A program made the translations under genes and the position numbers. Below, piece by piece: positions 20,022-28,602 of a stretch of DNA of 59,564 bases. Location: contig NZ_JHXK01000034.1 in assembly GCF_000621745.1 (NCBI RefSeq), positions 1-59,564 on the forward strand, in the 5' to 3' direction. Source of the stretch: Clostridium beijerinckii HUN142. GTDB taxonomy: Bacteria > Bacillota > Clostridia > Clostridiales > Clostridiaceae. Under the pieces are notes generated by a model that had not been told where the DNA came from, did not search any database, and was given only the letters and a program-made list of their open reading frames with translations. Numbering within the stretch: position 1 is the first letter of the stretch; each line of letters begins with the position of its first letter.

Positions 20022-20072
20022 TGTCCCAAAACAGTACAGCGTAAATTTAATACAGCGTAATATTTTAGGACA
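20022..20072. promoter_or_regulatory. Candidate enhancer (UAS) with inverted and direct repeats
   Basis: TGTCCCAAAA (20022-20031) and TTTTAGGACA (20063-20072) form a 9-of-10 inverted repeat. Between them TACAGCGTAA occurs twice, at 20035 and 20051. No T-run follows on the minus strand, which argues against a simple terminator. It is about 210-260 bp upstream of the sigma-54 promoter, a usual distance for activator binding. Confidence 0.5.
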
Positions 20073-20083
20073 CCACTTATGTT

Positions 20084-22048
20084 TTATTTGCATTTTTTCA
20101 ATTTTAAGTATAACGTATTTCTACTTATCCCTAAAGCCTTAGCCGCTTTTGTCATATTATGATTGTTTACTCTTACGGCTTCATGAATTGCTTTCATTTC
20201 TAGTTCTTCTAGATTTAAAGTATTCACCATGTATTCAGTCTTTTCATCATTCACAGTCTTTGAAAAACCATTAATCTGATCATCTCCACAGATATCTTTA
20301 TTTAAAAAGTCATCTTTTAATATTTTCCTATCATATGAATTATCTATCTCAAGACTTTGATCATCTTCAAATTCCCATAAATTAAAAGATGATCTTCCAT
20401 CCAAATTCACTATATTTTCAATATAATTTTCAAGTTCTCTTATATTTCCTGGCCAATCATAGTCTAACAGCTTACTATATAAACTTTTATCAAGCTCTGG
20501 TATCGATTTGTTTAACTGAAATGATTTGATTCTTAAAAAGAAGTCAATAAGCATTTTTACATCGCCTTTTCTCTCTCTTAAAGGAGGTAAAGTGATAGGA
20601 ATTACACATAATCTATAGTACAAATCTTCTCTAAAGTTACCCTTTTGGACTTCTCTTTTTAAATTCTTGTTAGTAGCAGCTATTACTCTTACATCTATAG
20701 GAATTTCTTTGCTTCCGCCAAGTCTTGTAACTCTTCCATTTTGAAGCACTCTTAAAAGCTTAACCTGTGCATCAAGTGGCATTTCTCCAATTTCATCCAA
20801 AAACAATGTACCTCCACTTGCAATTTCGAACTTACCTGGATTTCCTCCTCTTTTTCCTCCTGTAAATGTCCCATCTTCATATCCAAACAATTCACTTTCT
20901 ATTATATTAGCTGGTATGGCTCCACAATTTATTGCAACAAATTTTTTTCTTCTTCTTACACTATAATTATGCATAGCCTGTGCCAATATTTCTTTACCAG
21001 TTCCGCTTTCCCCTTGAATTAGAACAGTTGATGGGCTATTGGCAATAACCTTACAGTTTATTATCACATTGACAATAGCCGCACTATCTCCAATTATATC
21101 ATTAAAGGTAAAAAACGCTCCTGTTGCATTCTTAGTGTCTTTTTCTTCTTTTTCATAACTTATTGTTACAACCATTCCTATAATATTATCTTTATGTTTA
21201 AGTCCTTTAAAAACTAACTTTATTTTGTGCCTGCTTGTGTGCTTTAATTTTACTTCCTTTACAATATCGCCATTATGATTCTCCAGTTCCTTTATTACAT
21301 TTCCTAAATCAGGCAAAATATAATGTATATCTTGATTTAGTAGTAAATCCTTATCTATATTAAATATTTCTACTCCGAGCTTATTTATATTTATTACTTT
21401 ATACTCTTTATTTATAATCATAATGCCTTTGTCAACATTATCTATAACGCTCTCCATATAATTATAGGTTTGATTTAATATATCACGTATTCCGTTCTTG
21501 TCCAATTCATTTTCGATTGCCTTTACACCAAAAACAACTAATCCTAAAGTATGAGGATGCTTCATATCTCTTCTACCTGTTAAGTTTAAGGTTCCAATAA
21601 TTTCTCCTTTTGTGTTATGAATAGGTGCAGCCGAACATGTCAAATTATGAAATCCCTTTATATAATGCTCAGTTGCAGTTATCTGAATGCACCTATCTTC
21701 TTTAATTGCTGTTCCCATTGCATTGGTTCCTATATTTTGCTCGTCCATATAAGCACCAACTTGAAGATTATTAACACCTACCTTACTGTTATTTTCTTCT
21801 GCTCCTTTAATGTATAAAATGCATCCATTTTTATCCGTTAATACTATAATAAATTCATTATCCATAACTGCTGAAAACACCATATCTATGTATATTTTAG
21901 ATACCTCTATTAATTCTTTATTGGTAGTTAATATATTTTCTAATTTCTCACCACTAAGAATTTTATTTGAGTGATCTGAATTTTTCTCTACGCCATAACT
22001 TTCACTCCTCTTATGTGAGTTTTCAATTAATAGTTCTTTATTCTCCAT
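20084..22048 (-). CDS. Sigma-54-dependent AAA+ transcriptional activator (AcoR-like)
   Basis: A 654-residue enhancer-binding protein. The N-terminal half holds a GAF-like sensor (QVGAYMDEQNIGTNAMGTAI, HNLTCSAAPIHNTKGEIIGTLNLTG) and a PAS domain (about 200-290). The central AAA+ domain has Walker A GESGTGKE, Walker B GGTLFLDEIGEM and the arginine-rich PPLRERKGDV. The sigma-54-contacting loop reads GTFTGG instead of the usual GAFTGA. A Fis-type helix-turn-helix (MTKAAKALGISRNTLYLKLK) ends the protein. It reads toward the alcohol dehydrogenase, which it probably activates. GGAGGTAG precedes the ATG. Confidence 0.9.
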   Translation of the reverse strand: MENKELLIENSHKRSESYGVEKNSDHSNKILSGEKLENILTTNKELIEVSKIYIDMVFSAVMDNEFIIVLTDKNGCILYIKGAEENNSKVGVNNLQVGAYMDEQNIGTNAMGTAIKEDRCIQITATEHYIKGFHNLTCSAAPIHNTKGEIIGTLNLTGRRDMKHPHTLGLVVFGVKAIENELDKNGIRDILNQTYNYMESVIDNVDKGIMIINKEYKVININKLGVEIFNIDKDLLLNQDIHYILPDLGNVIKELENHNGDIVKEVKLKHTSRHKIKLVFKGLKHKDNIIGMVVTISYEKEEKDTKNATGAFFTFNDIIGDSAAIVNVIINCKVIANSPSTVLIQGESGTGKEILAQAMHNYSVRRRKKFVAINCGAIPANIIESELFGYEDGTFTGGKRGGNPGKFEIASGGTLFLDEIGEMPLDAQVKLLRVLQNGRVTRLGGSKEIPIDVRVIAATNKNLKREVQKGNFREDLYYRLCVIPITLPPLRERKGDVKMLIDFFLRIKSFQLNKSIPELDKSLYSKLLDYDWPGNIRELENYIENIVNLDGRSSFNLWEFEDDQSLEIDNSYDRKILKDDFLNKDICGDDQINGFSKTVNDEKTEYMVNTLNLEELEMKAIHEAVRVNNHNMTKAAKALGISRNTLYLKLKKCK

Positions 22049-22309
22049 AACCTACCTCCAATCTTTTGTAAAATAAAATATATTTTTCAGTCACATCACT
22101 CAGCCCTATAACTCTTCAGCTATTTGATGATATTTTAGTAATCTATTTTTATTATCTCTAATATATTTCTCTAATTTTACTAAAATGCACTTCTAAACTC
22201 TATTTATATTTTACCATAAAATAGAGTTAAATTTACATTAACCCATAATAAACTCCAAAAATCCTAAATATAATAAATAAAAACAGTTAACGAATAGCGT
22301 AATTTTAAA

Positions 22310-22455
22310 GAACAAAATGGCAGGCGAATATATTTTCTTTTTTATTCTCTTTTAAAAATCAACCTTTTGAATCAGCCTTTCTTATAAGTTATACCCTCAA
22401 GGAGTACCTCGTCCACAGATTGACCAACGATATAATTTCCTAGATAATAAAAAAA
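22310..22455. repeat. Dispersed repeat, family 1, copy A (internally deleted)
   Basis: Begins GAACAAAAT and then passes directly to GGCAGGCGAATAT; in copies B and C about 80 bp separate these two motifs. It continues with TTATACCCTCAAGGAG and CCTCGTCCACAGATTG and ends in a poly-A next to a terminator. The junction matches a collapse between the two GCAGGCGA repeats seen in copy C. Confidence 0.75.
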
Positions 22456-22492
22456 GGTAAATTAAGCATTACCACTCAATCTACCTTTAAAA
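22450..22492 (-). terminator. Intrinsic terminator of the 55-residue gene
   Basis: AAAGGTAAATT pairs with AATCTACCTTT; on the minus strand a T-run follows. It begins 5 bp after the stop of the gene at 22497 and touches repeat copy A. Confidence 0.75.
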
Positions 22493-22496
22493 ATAA

Positions 22497-22664
22497 TTAC
22501 ACTTGTAAAAACTTTTCATAAGTCTCTATTTTATCCTCTCTATTGTTTTTCTTTAGCCATTTATTATATTCTAAAATGACTTCTTCTACTGTTTTTAAAT
22601 CTAACTTAGTATTCTTTTTTTTATTCATTTCAGCGTACATATTAATTTTAATTATATTTCCCAT
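22497..22664 (-). CDS. Small hypothetical protein, 55 residues
   Basis: Begins MGNIIKINMYAEMNKKKNTK; the rest is a single amphipathic helix-rich segment, LKTVEEVILEYNKWLKKNN, that ends in FLQV. It is highly charged and cytoplasmic. AGAGGTGAG sits 7 nt before the ATG and a terminator follows at once, so the gene looks real even though I do not recognise its family. It is separated from the next gene upstream by a hairpin at 22914 and so has its own promoter. Confidence 0.6.
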   Translation of the reverse strand: MGNIIKINMYAEMNKKKNTKLDLKTVEEVILEYNKWLKKNNREDKIETYEKFLQV

Positions 22665-22913
22665 GTTGTTCTCACCTCTTTTAAATATATGATAATATTA
22701 AATTCTTGTGATTTTTATACAAAAATAATTAAAACTTTATGACTTTTGTAAACATTATCACATAATATAAAAAATTTTTTATATTCTCTATAATACATTA
22801 TTGACAACATTTACACTTTCTAATATATATATTATCATTAAATTTTGTCAGTTTTTTGTCAATTGAAAATGTTTTCTTAAAATTCTTCTAAAAAAATAAA
22901 ATTAATATAATAA

Positions 22914-22936
22914 AAGAACCCATATAGGGTTCTCTT
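22914..22936 (-). terminator. Intrinsic terminator after the 139-residue gene
   Basis: AGAACCC pairs with GGGTTCT, followed by TTTTATT on the minus strand, 10 bp past the stop at 22947. Confidence 0.75.
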
Positions 22937-22946
22937 ACATAAAAGT

Positions 22947-23366
22947 TTAATTTAATATTTTGTTAAATGCATAATTAATAGAATCTTTTAAACATTCAAA
23001 TGACATTTCATCCATTGTTATGGAAGGTTCATCTTTCACTACATATTCTTCACCTTTGCAACTTATTAATATTGCTTTTTCTATATTGCTACCTAATTCA
23101 CGATTTTTATGTCTCGCTATTTTTAATTCATTACTGTTTCCATCTACACTGTACCTTATAAAAATGTTTGCTTTTCTACCTGGAAATATTATAGCATTTT
23201 CATTTGGGATAAATTCAACATACTTGTCTGCATTTCTACTGCTAAATAACTCATTTATTAAAGTTACTATATTTTTTATCTCTTTATCTGCATTTTCTTT
23301 ACTAATTTTTTTCGGGCATAAGCTATGTACATAATTTTCAATCCATGACTCTTGATTAAATTCCAT
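22947..23366 (-). CDS. Hypothetical protein, 139 residues
   Basis: I do not recognise this acidic cytoplasmic protein. It starts MEFNQESWIENYVHSLCPKK, has a helix (DKEIKNIVTLINELF), then several predicted strands (YVEFIPNENAIIFPG, KANIFIRYSVDG) and a final helix (SFECLKDSINYAFNKIL). I chose the ATG at 23366 because AGAGGTGAGG lies directly before it; the ATG six codons upstream overlaps that site. It ends a run of three closely spaced small genes (23919 to 22947) on the minus strand. Confidence 0.6.
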   Translation of the reverse strand: MEFNQESWIENYVHSLCPKKISKENADKEIKNIVTLINELFSSRNADKYVEFIPNENAIIFPGRKANIFIRYSVDGNSNELKIARHKNRELGSNIEKAILISCKGEEYVVKDEPSITMDEMSFECLKDSINYAFNKILN

Positions 23367-23433
23367 ATCCTCACCTCTTTCCATAATAAATAATTACACA
23401 AAAAAGGAGAAATTCCTCTAAAAATATTACATC

Positions 23434-23667
23434 TTACTTAACTGTTTCCATAAATATTTTGTTGTAAACTCTCATTTCTTCTAATTTGGTTACTATTTTT
23501 TCATCTATTCTTAATATGTTCTTATCTATAATTTCTATCTTCTCCAAATCATTTATATTTTCTCTGCAAAAGCCCAATATTGTTTTATATGACTCCATTT
23601 GCATTTTAATCAATGCTTCATACTGTTGGTTAGTTAAATCAACAAATTCTATTTCTTTACTAGTCAT
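23434..23667 (-). CDS. Small hypothetical protein, 77 residues
   Basis: A helical, charged protein (MTSKEIEFVDLTNQQYEALI; later IDEKIVTKLEEMRVYNKIF) of unknown function, without membrane segments. AGAGGTGG precedes the start. It lies 33 bp after the gene at 23701 and 67 bp before the one at 22947, so the three probably form one transcript. Confidence 0.55.
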   Translation of the reverse strand: MTSKEIEFVDLTNQQYEALIKMQMESYKTILGFCRENINDLEKIEIIDKNILRIDEKIVTKLEEMRVYNKIFMETVK

Positions 23668-23700
23668 ATTAGCCCACCTCTCTAGAAACTTAATTTAACC

Positions 23701-23919
23701 TTACGTTATCTTTATTAGTACTATCTTATTATTTTTAAATACAGGAACTATCTTTCTTAGTAAATTATTATCCTGTATGTACTTTACCGCTTCATCAAAT
23801 TCATCAATACTCATTCCTATCTGCTCATATCCTAAAGACCTCGGAATATTAACTCCTTCAACATTTTCACATGGCATATTTTTTATTATTTCTAATATTA
23901 TATCTACATTCTGATTCAT
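23701..23919 (-). CDS. Small hypothetical protein, possible winged helix, 72 residues
   Basis: First gene of a small orphan cluster. The layout helix (VDIILEIIKNMP), helix (SIDEFDEAVKYIQDNNLL) and a terminal two-strand hairpin (KIVPVFKNNKIVLIKIT) looks like a minimal winged helix, as in some phage-derived regulators. That is a structural guess; no family is recognised. AAGGGGATGA precedes the ATG. Confidence 0.55.
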   Translation of the reverse strand: MNQNVDIILEIIKNMPCENVEGVNIPRSLGYEQIGMSIDEFDEAVKYIQDNNLLRKIVPVFKNNKIVLIKIT

Positions 23920-24293
23920 GCACTCATCCCCTTAAATATATATAATTATATAAAAGTTTGCTTTTTCCTCCTATAATTTTATATTAATTCAAATATTAGT
24001 AAAAGTTCTTAATTGCAATTTTTTATATACTATTTATATTCTTAAAAATTTTCCTTTTAAAGCTCTTTTCACTTTACTTTTGTCGCATATAACCAATCCA
24101 CTATTGAATTTCAATAAGACTATCTTCTTATATGCTATTCATTTATTTGTACTTATTGCACATCTCATTAATACTATCAAATTCTTAATTGCTCTGCTTA
24201 TTTAAATTACTCTTCTAACTTCATTACTAATTCTTATAGCTATTATTTATACTTTTACCATTATATATATACATTAGTTTATCACAACCAGCT
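23920..24293. other. Gene-free AT-rich spacer
   Basis: Nothing recognisable apart from AT-rich DNA that should contain the promoter of the small cluster at 23919. No terminator for the YnfA-family gene at 24294 was identified. Confidence 0.4.
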
Positions 24294-24629
24294 CTATCCT
24301 CTAGGTGCATACATAATAACAATAACACCTACGAGCGCTATGAATCCACCAATTAAATCAAACTTATCAGGTATTATCTTATCGATTTTCCATCCCCATA
24401 AAATTGACATTACAATAAATATTCCTCCATAAGCTGCATATACCTTACCAAAGTTAGCATTCGAAGGCTGTAACGTAGGAATTATTCCATATAAAATTAA
24501 TATAATCGCTCCTATAATTCCATATAAATAACTTTTTCCATCGCGTAACCATATCCATATAAGATATCCACCTCCAATTTCAAATATTCCAGCCAATATA
24601 AAATATAACACTGATTTTATAACTTCCAT
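24294..24629 (-). CDS. YnfA/UPF0060-family small membrane protein
   Basis: A 111-residue protein with four membrane helices. The first carries the family pattern [20 protein letters not shown] (12-31); later come [30 protein letters not shown] and [19 protein letters not shown], which are all typical. The fold is related to small multidrug-resistance transporters, but the substrate and function of the family are not established. GGAGGAG precedes the start. It is a single gene. Confidence 0.9.
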   Translation of the reverse strand: MEVIKSVLYFILAGIFEIGGGYLIWIWLRDGKSYLYGIIGAIILILYGIIPTLQPSNANFGKVYAAYGGIFIVMSILWGWKIDKIIPDKFDLIGGFIALVGVIVIMYAPRG

Positions 24630-24867
24630 GTTTCTCCTCCAAATTTACGACTTTTTACAATAATTTATAAAGGATTTCTCAACATTTATATGTGCTACTC
24701 TTACTAAATTATAGCACATATTGTAAATATCATCTAATTCTAATAGCGTTACTCTGCTAGTTGCTTAATCACCTATTGTATATTATGTGGCATCTTAATT
24801 TCCAACCAAAATAAAATCTTAGGAAAGTATCTTATTGTGCTTAGCACTCTTTTCATATATGCGAGAA

Positions 24868-25062
24868 GAACAAAATCGCAAGCGACTTTGGAGCTGAAGA
24901 TTTTTTACGCATCTGCCTTTTCGAACGCATGTGAGAAAAATTTGGCAGGCGAATATGATTTATTTTTTTATTCTTTTATAGTAATTAACCTTAGTAAAAT
25001 AGACTACTATAAAAGTTATCCACAGATTTAATTGCATTATAATTTCCTAAAGAATAAAAAAA
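24868..25062. repeat. Dispersed repeat, family 1, copy B
   Basis: Full left part: GAACAAAATCGCAAGCGACT, ACGCATCTGCCTTTTCGAAC, GTGAGAAAAATTTGGCAGGC. The middle CCCTCAAGGAGCACC block of copies C and D is missing; the sequence passes from AGTTAT straight to CCACAGATTTAATTG. It ends at a poly-A beside the hairpin at 25054. A 64-codon reading frame across it is a by-product of the repeat. Confidence 0.8.
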
Positions 25063-25085
25063 TACAGCCAAATTAATGGCTGTAT
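25054..25085 (-). terminator. Hairpin with T-run next to repeat copy B
   Basis: ATACAGCC pairs with GGCTGTAT; TTTTTTTATTCTT follows on the minus strand, inside the repeat end. Confidence 0.75.
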
Positions 25086-25286
25086 CATTTATAAAATTTA
25101 GGAGAGATTAAGAGTGGGGTTTGGGTATCTTTTGTGTAACTACATTTTATCATAATATCCAAAAATAATCTATATCTTTTAATATTGATTATCAGGTTTT
25201 TTTCGACAAATGTTTTTAATATATTTTTAGTATTAACATAAGAAATTATCTGAATTGTATAGTTATATTCCTTCCTTATTTTTAAT

Positions 25287-25325
25287 AAAAAAAAGAGACA
25301 ACCATCTTTACAGTTATCTCTTTTT
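25287..25325 (-). terminator. Intrinsic terminator downstream of the leuA-like gene
   Basis: AAAAAGAGA and TCTCTTTTT frame an inner AAC/GTT pair; a run of eight T follows on the minus strand. It lies about 225 bp past the leuA stop. Confidence 0.75.
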
Positions 25326-25550
25326 CGAAATATCTTTAGTTTGCTTAAATCTTTCGTTTTTCAACATCATTTGTTATGTATATAATATACCATAGTATGA
25401 CATATAAATCTATATTTTTTTATTCAATCTTTCTATTTAAATGTAAATAGAATCTAATTTATTATATATACAATATCGAAACCACATTTACCTATTTATT
25501 GTGACAATATTGCATAAATTCTCTAATCTCAAATATCTCCGCTCAATATT

Positions 25551-27554
25551 TTATTGATCAATTCGTTTAGGTATGTTGTTTCTAAATTCTACTGGAGTTA
25601 TTCCGTAAGCTTTCTTAAATAATCTTGTAAAATGCTCTACATTTTCATAACCAACCTGTTCTGCAATTTTTTCTACTGTCATTCCGCTTCCTTTCAACAA
25701 ACTCTTAGCCTTATCCATTCTAATCTGTTTTACTATATCCACAAATGTACTATTTGTACTTTCCTTAATATATTTTGATAAGTAAGGCTTAGATAAGTAG
25801 AAAGTTTCTGAAAGTTTTTCTAATGTGACCGTCTTATAGTTTGATTGAATATAATTTAATACTTCTGTCATTCTATTATCTGATCTTCTCATATTCTTAA
25901 TCTCTTCTAATTGGTTAACTGCTGCTGCTAAAGCAGCAATTGATGAATTAATAATATCATTCTCTATTCCTACTCCCCAATAAAGCTTATCATGGCATTT
26001 AATTCCTACATAAGTTACTGCTTTTGATGAAGAACCTCTTGTTAACGAATGTTCTTCATACACATCTAATTCATAGTTAATATCAAAATATTGTTTAATT
26101 GCATTACTTACCGCATCTAGTCTTCCATTTCCATGGGCTGTTATACATTGTACTTTTCCACCATGACAAATTGTAGTATCTGCCGCTATCTCTCTTCCTT
26201 GTATAAAATGACATTCTGGCACTTGAAACACATGAGAATTCCGAATATATTTCTCCTCTAAAATCTTATAAATTCCTTCTGGCGTTAATTCTCGATGGGC
26301 CTTATCCGACACATCCTTTACCGTATACCCAAAGTCTTCCTGCATCTTTTTTGGAAGTGAAATTCCAAAATTCTTTTGTAATATATACGCTACTCCGCCT
26401 TTACCTGATTGACTATTAATACGAATAACATCTGAATCATACTGACGCCCAACATCCATTGGATCAATAGGCAAATAAGGAACCTCCCAATACGTACACT
26501 CCTTATTTTCACGCCACTTCATCCCCTTTGAAATAGCATCCTGATGAGATCCTGAGAAAGCAGTGAACACTAATTCACCAGCATAAGGTTGGCGCATGCC
26601 TACTTGCATCCTTGTTAATCTTTCATAAGTTTCAAGAATTTCAGGCATATTCCTAAAATTCAAATTAGGATTTACACCATGAGAGTAAAGATTCATAGCA
26701 ACTGTAACAATATCTAAATTTCCTGTTCTCTCTCCATTACCAAATAGAGTTCCTTCTATTCTATCTGCCCCTGCAAGTATGCCAAATTCTGCATCACTCA
26801 CTCCACTTCCTCTATCATTATGTGGGTGTAAGCATAAAGTTACAGCATCCCTGTACTTTAAGTTTTTGTGAATATATTCAACTTGACAAGCAAATACATG
26901 AGGCATAGCATTTTCAACTGTTGTAGGAATATTAATGATTGCCCTCTTTTCTTTTGTTGGCTTCCAAACATCTAAAACAGCATTACATACTTCTACTGCA
27001 TAATCTACTTCTGTTCCCGGAAAACTTTCCGGACTATATTGAAACGAATAGTTGCCCTTTTCTTCTTTTGCTATTTCTTTTAAAAGCCTTGCTCCATTTA
27101 CAGCAAGCTGCTTAATTTCATCCTTAGATTTACCAAAGACCTGTTCTCTTTGTGCAACAGAAGTTGAGTTATATAAATGAATTACTGCATGTGGAGCCCC
27201 TTTAACTGCTTGAAAAGTCTTTCTTATAATATGTTCTCTAGCCTGAGTCAATACTTGAATCGAAACATCTTTAGGAATCATCTTTTCCTCAATTAATGTT
27301 CTTATAAATTGATATTCTGTTTCAGAAGCTGCCGGAAATCCTACTTCAATTTCTTTAAAACCTATTTTTACTAGCATATTAAAAAATTCCAATTTTTCTT
27401 CTAAGCTCATAGGTTCAATTAATGATTGATTTCCATCACGTAAATCAACGCTACACCATTTAGGTGCTTTATCTATATAATCTTTTTTTACCCAATCATA
27501 TGTTACTTTTGGCGGCATAAAATACATTCTTTTATATTTTCGAAAATTTTCCAT
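25551..27554 (-). CDS. leuA: 2-isopropylmalate synthase fused to a C-terminal AraC-type DNA-binding domain
   Basis: A 667-residue protein. Residues 30-310 form the HMGL-like TIM barrel with DLRDGNQ (37-43) and the metal-binding HPHNDRG (243-249). Residues 320-400 are the linker and about 430-552 the leucine-binding dimerisation domain of the long LeuA type, which normally ends here. Residues 560-667 are an extra AraC/XylS double helix-turn-helix, closing with the family signature VGYENVEHFTRLFKKAYGIT. The enzyme makes the first committed step of leucine synthesis. The ATG at 27554 follows GGAG by 8 nt; a GTG ten codons upstream is also possible. No other leu genes and no T-box leader are present. 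Confidence 0.9.
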   Translation of the reverse strand: MENFRKYKRMYFMPPKVTYDWVKKDYIDKAPKWCSVDLRDGNQSLIEPMSLEEKLEFFNMLVKIGFKEIEVGFPAASETEYQFIRTLIEEKMIPKDVSIQVLTQAREHIIRKTFQAVKGAPHAVIHLYNSTSVAQREQVFGKSKDEIKQLAVNGARLLKEIAKEEKGNYSFQYSPESFPGTEVDYAVEVCNAVLDVWKPTKEKRAIINIPTTVENAMPHVFACQVEYIHKNLKYRDAVTLCLHPHNDRGSGVSDAEFGILAGADRIEGTLFGNGERTGNLDIVTVAMNLYSHGVNPNLNFRNMPEILETYERLTRMQVGMRQPYAGELVFTAFSGSHQDAISKGMKWRENKECTYWEVPYLPIDPMDVGRQYDSDVIRINSQSGKGGVAYILQKNFGISLPKKMQEDFGYTVKDVSDKAHRELTPEGIYKILEEKYIRNSHVFQVPECHFIQGREIAADTTICHGGKVQCITAHGNGRLDAVSNAIKQYFDINYELDVYEEHSLTRGSSSKAVTYVGIKCHDKLYWGVGIENDIINSSIAALAAAVNQLEEIKNMRRSDNRMTEVLNYIQSNYKTVTLEKLSETFYLSKPYLSKYIKESTNSTFVDIVKQIRMDKAKSLLKGSGMTVEKIAEQVGYENVEHFTRLFKKAYGITPVEFRNNIPKRIDQ

Positions 27555-27852
27555 CCCTATCACTCCCCAATATAGCAATTTCACAAATTCCCCAACATAT
27601 CTCTATAAGCAGATTAATTATAGATACTTTATATTAATCAATACCTTTTGTTGTACGCTTTATGAAAATTTTGCCTTTTACTTTATGTTATATAGAATAT
27701 CACACTTTAAATAGTAATTTTAGTGATAAATTTAATCATTTTTATTGATGTATTTTAACATGTTACATATTAACTTGCTTAGTTATGTAGCATATAAAAC
27801 AATTTAGCCTACAATCTCTGCGAATTATTTTTCTTTGCCAATTTTTAAAAAC

Positions 27853-27895
27853 AAAAAGAAAGAGAGATTTATTTTAATTCAAATCTCTCTTTCTT
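27853..27895 (-). terminator. Strong hairpin after the ArsC-like gene
   Basis: AAGAAAGAGAGATTT pairs with AAATCTCTCTTTCTT, with a T-run on the minus strand. The rest of 27555-28037 shows no gene. Confidence 0.85.
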
Positions 27896-28037
27896 CCATA
27901 ACTTAATCACTAACTTATATTCTTTTATTAATTAATTCAACCATAATCCATTGTTTCTCACAACAGATTCTTATTTTGCATTTCTCACGTATATACAAAA
28001 TAATTTCTGATTTAAAACTCATTATATTAATGTTAAT

Positions 28038-28403
28038 CTAGCCTTTTAAGAGTGAATCTTCCCACAAACCTTCGTTTCTAAATCCAACAAGTACAAAGTC
28101 ATCTCCAACCACAATAGGGCGTTTAACCAACATTCCGTTTGTTGATAAAAGTTTTACTTGTTCTTCTTCTGAAAGTTCTTTAAGCTTTTGACTCAAATTC
28201 ATCTCTTTATACAAAGTTCCACTTGTATTAAAAAACTTTTTAATCGGCAAACCACTTTTCTTAATCCATTCCTGAAGTTCTTCTATTTTAGGATTATTCT
28301 CAACTATGTGTCTATCCTCATATTCAACCTGATGTTCATCAAGCCACTTTTTTGCTCGTTTGCATGTTGTGCATTTTGGATACTCTACGAATAAATAAGA
28401 CAC
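28038..28403 (-). CDS. ArsC/Spx-family thioredoxin-fold protein (arsenate reductase-like)
   Basis: A 121-residue cytoplasmic protein with the family's N-terminal redox motif YPKCTTCKRAKKWLDEHQVE (8-27), in which Cys-11 and Cys-14 form CxxC. The middle NTSGTLYKEM and the conserved NGMLVKRPIVVGDDFVLVGF near the end, with the Arg of KRP, are typical of YffB/ArsC proteins. True arsenate reductases use one Cys plus Arg; the CxxC form is shared with Spx-type regulators and YffB, so the substrate is uncertain. No ars genes are nearby. GGAGGAA precedes the start. Confidence 0.85.
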   Translation of the reverse strand: MSYLFVEYPKCTTCKRAKKWLDEHQVEYEDRHIVENNPKIEELQEWIKKSGLPIKKFFNTSGTLYKEMNLSQKLKELSEEEQVKLLSTNGMLVKRPIVVGDDFVLVGFRNEGLWEDSLLKG

Positions 28404-28602
28404 TCTTATTCCTCCTTCTCAATTTAAAACATTAAATAAGCATTTTCATCATTATATACCACTTTACCATTACTTCCAACAAACTATTTTTAAAAAATAA
28501 GTGTAATTTCTTTAGATTTATCAACACATCCGGCTCTAATTTTTAATGTTTTACATTTAAGTTAAGCATCGATTTATATTTAGTTCGATCTCATCTTGTC
28601 TA

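Noticed and set aside
24837..25031. A 64-codon frame reading YARRTKSQATLELKIFYA
   Set aside because: It is a translation of repeat copy B; the other copies do not keep the frame and no ribosome-binding site is present.
27555..28037. Searched for a leucine T-box or attenuator before the leuA-like gene
   Set aside because: No T-box sequence or antiterminator stem was found; the only hairpin belongs to the ArsC-like gene.
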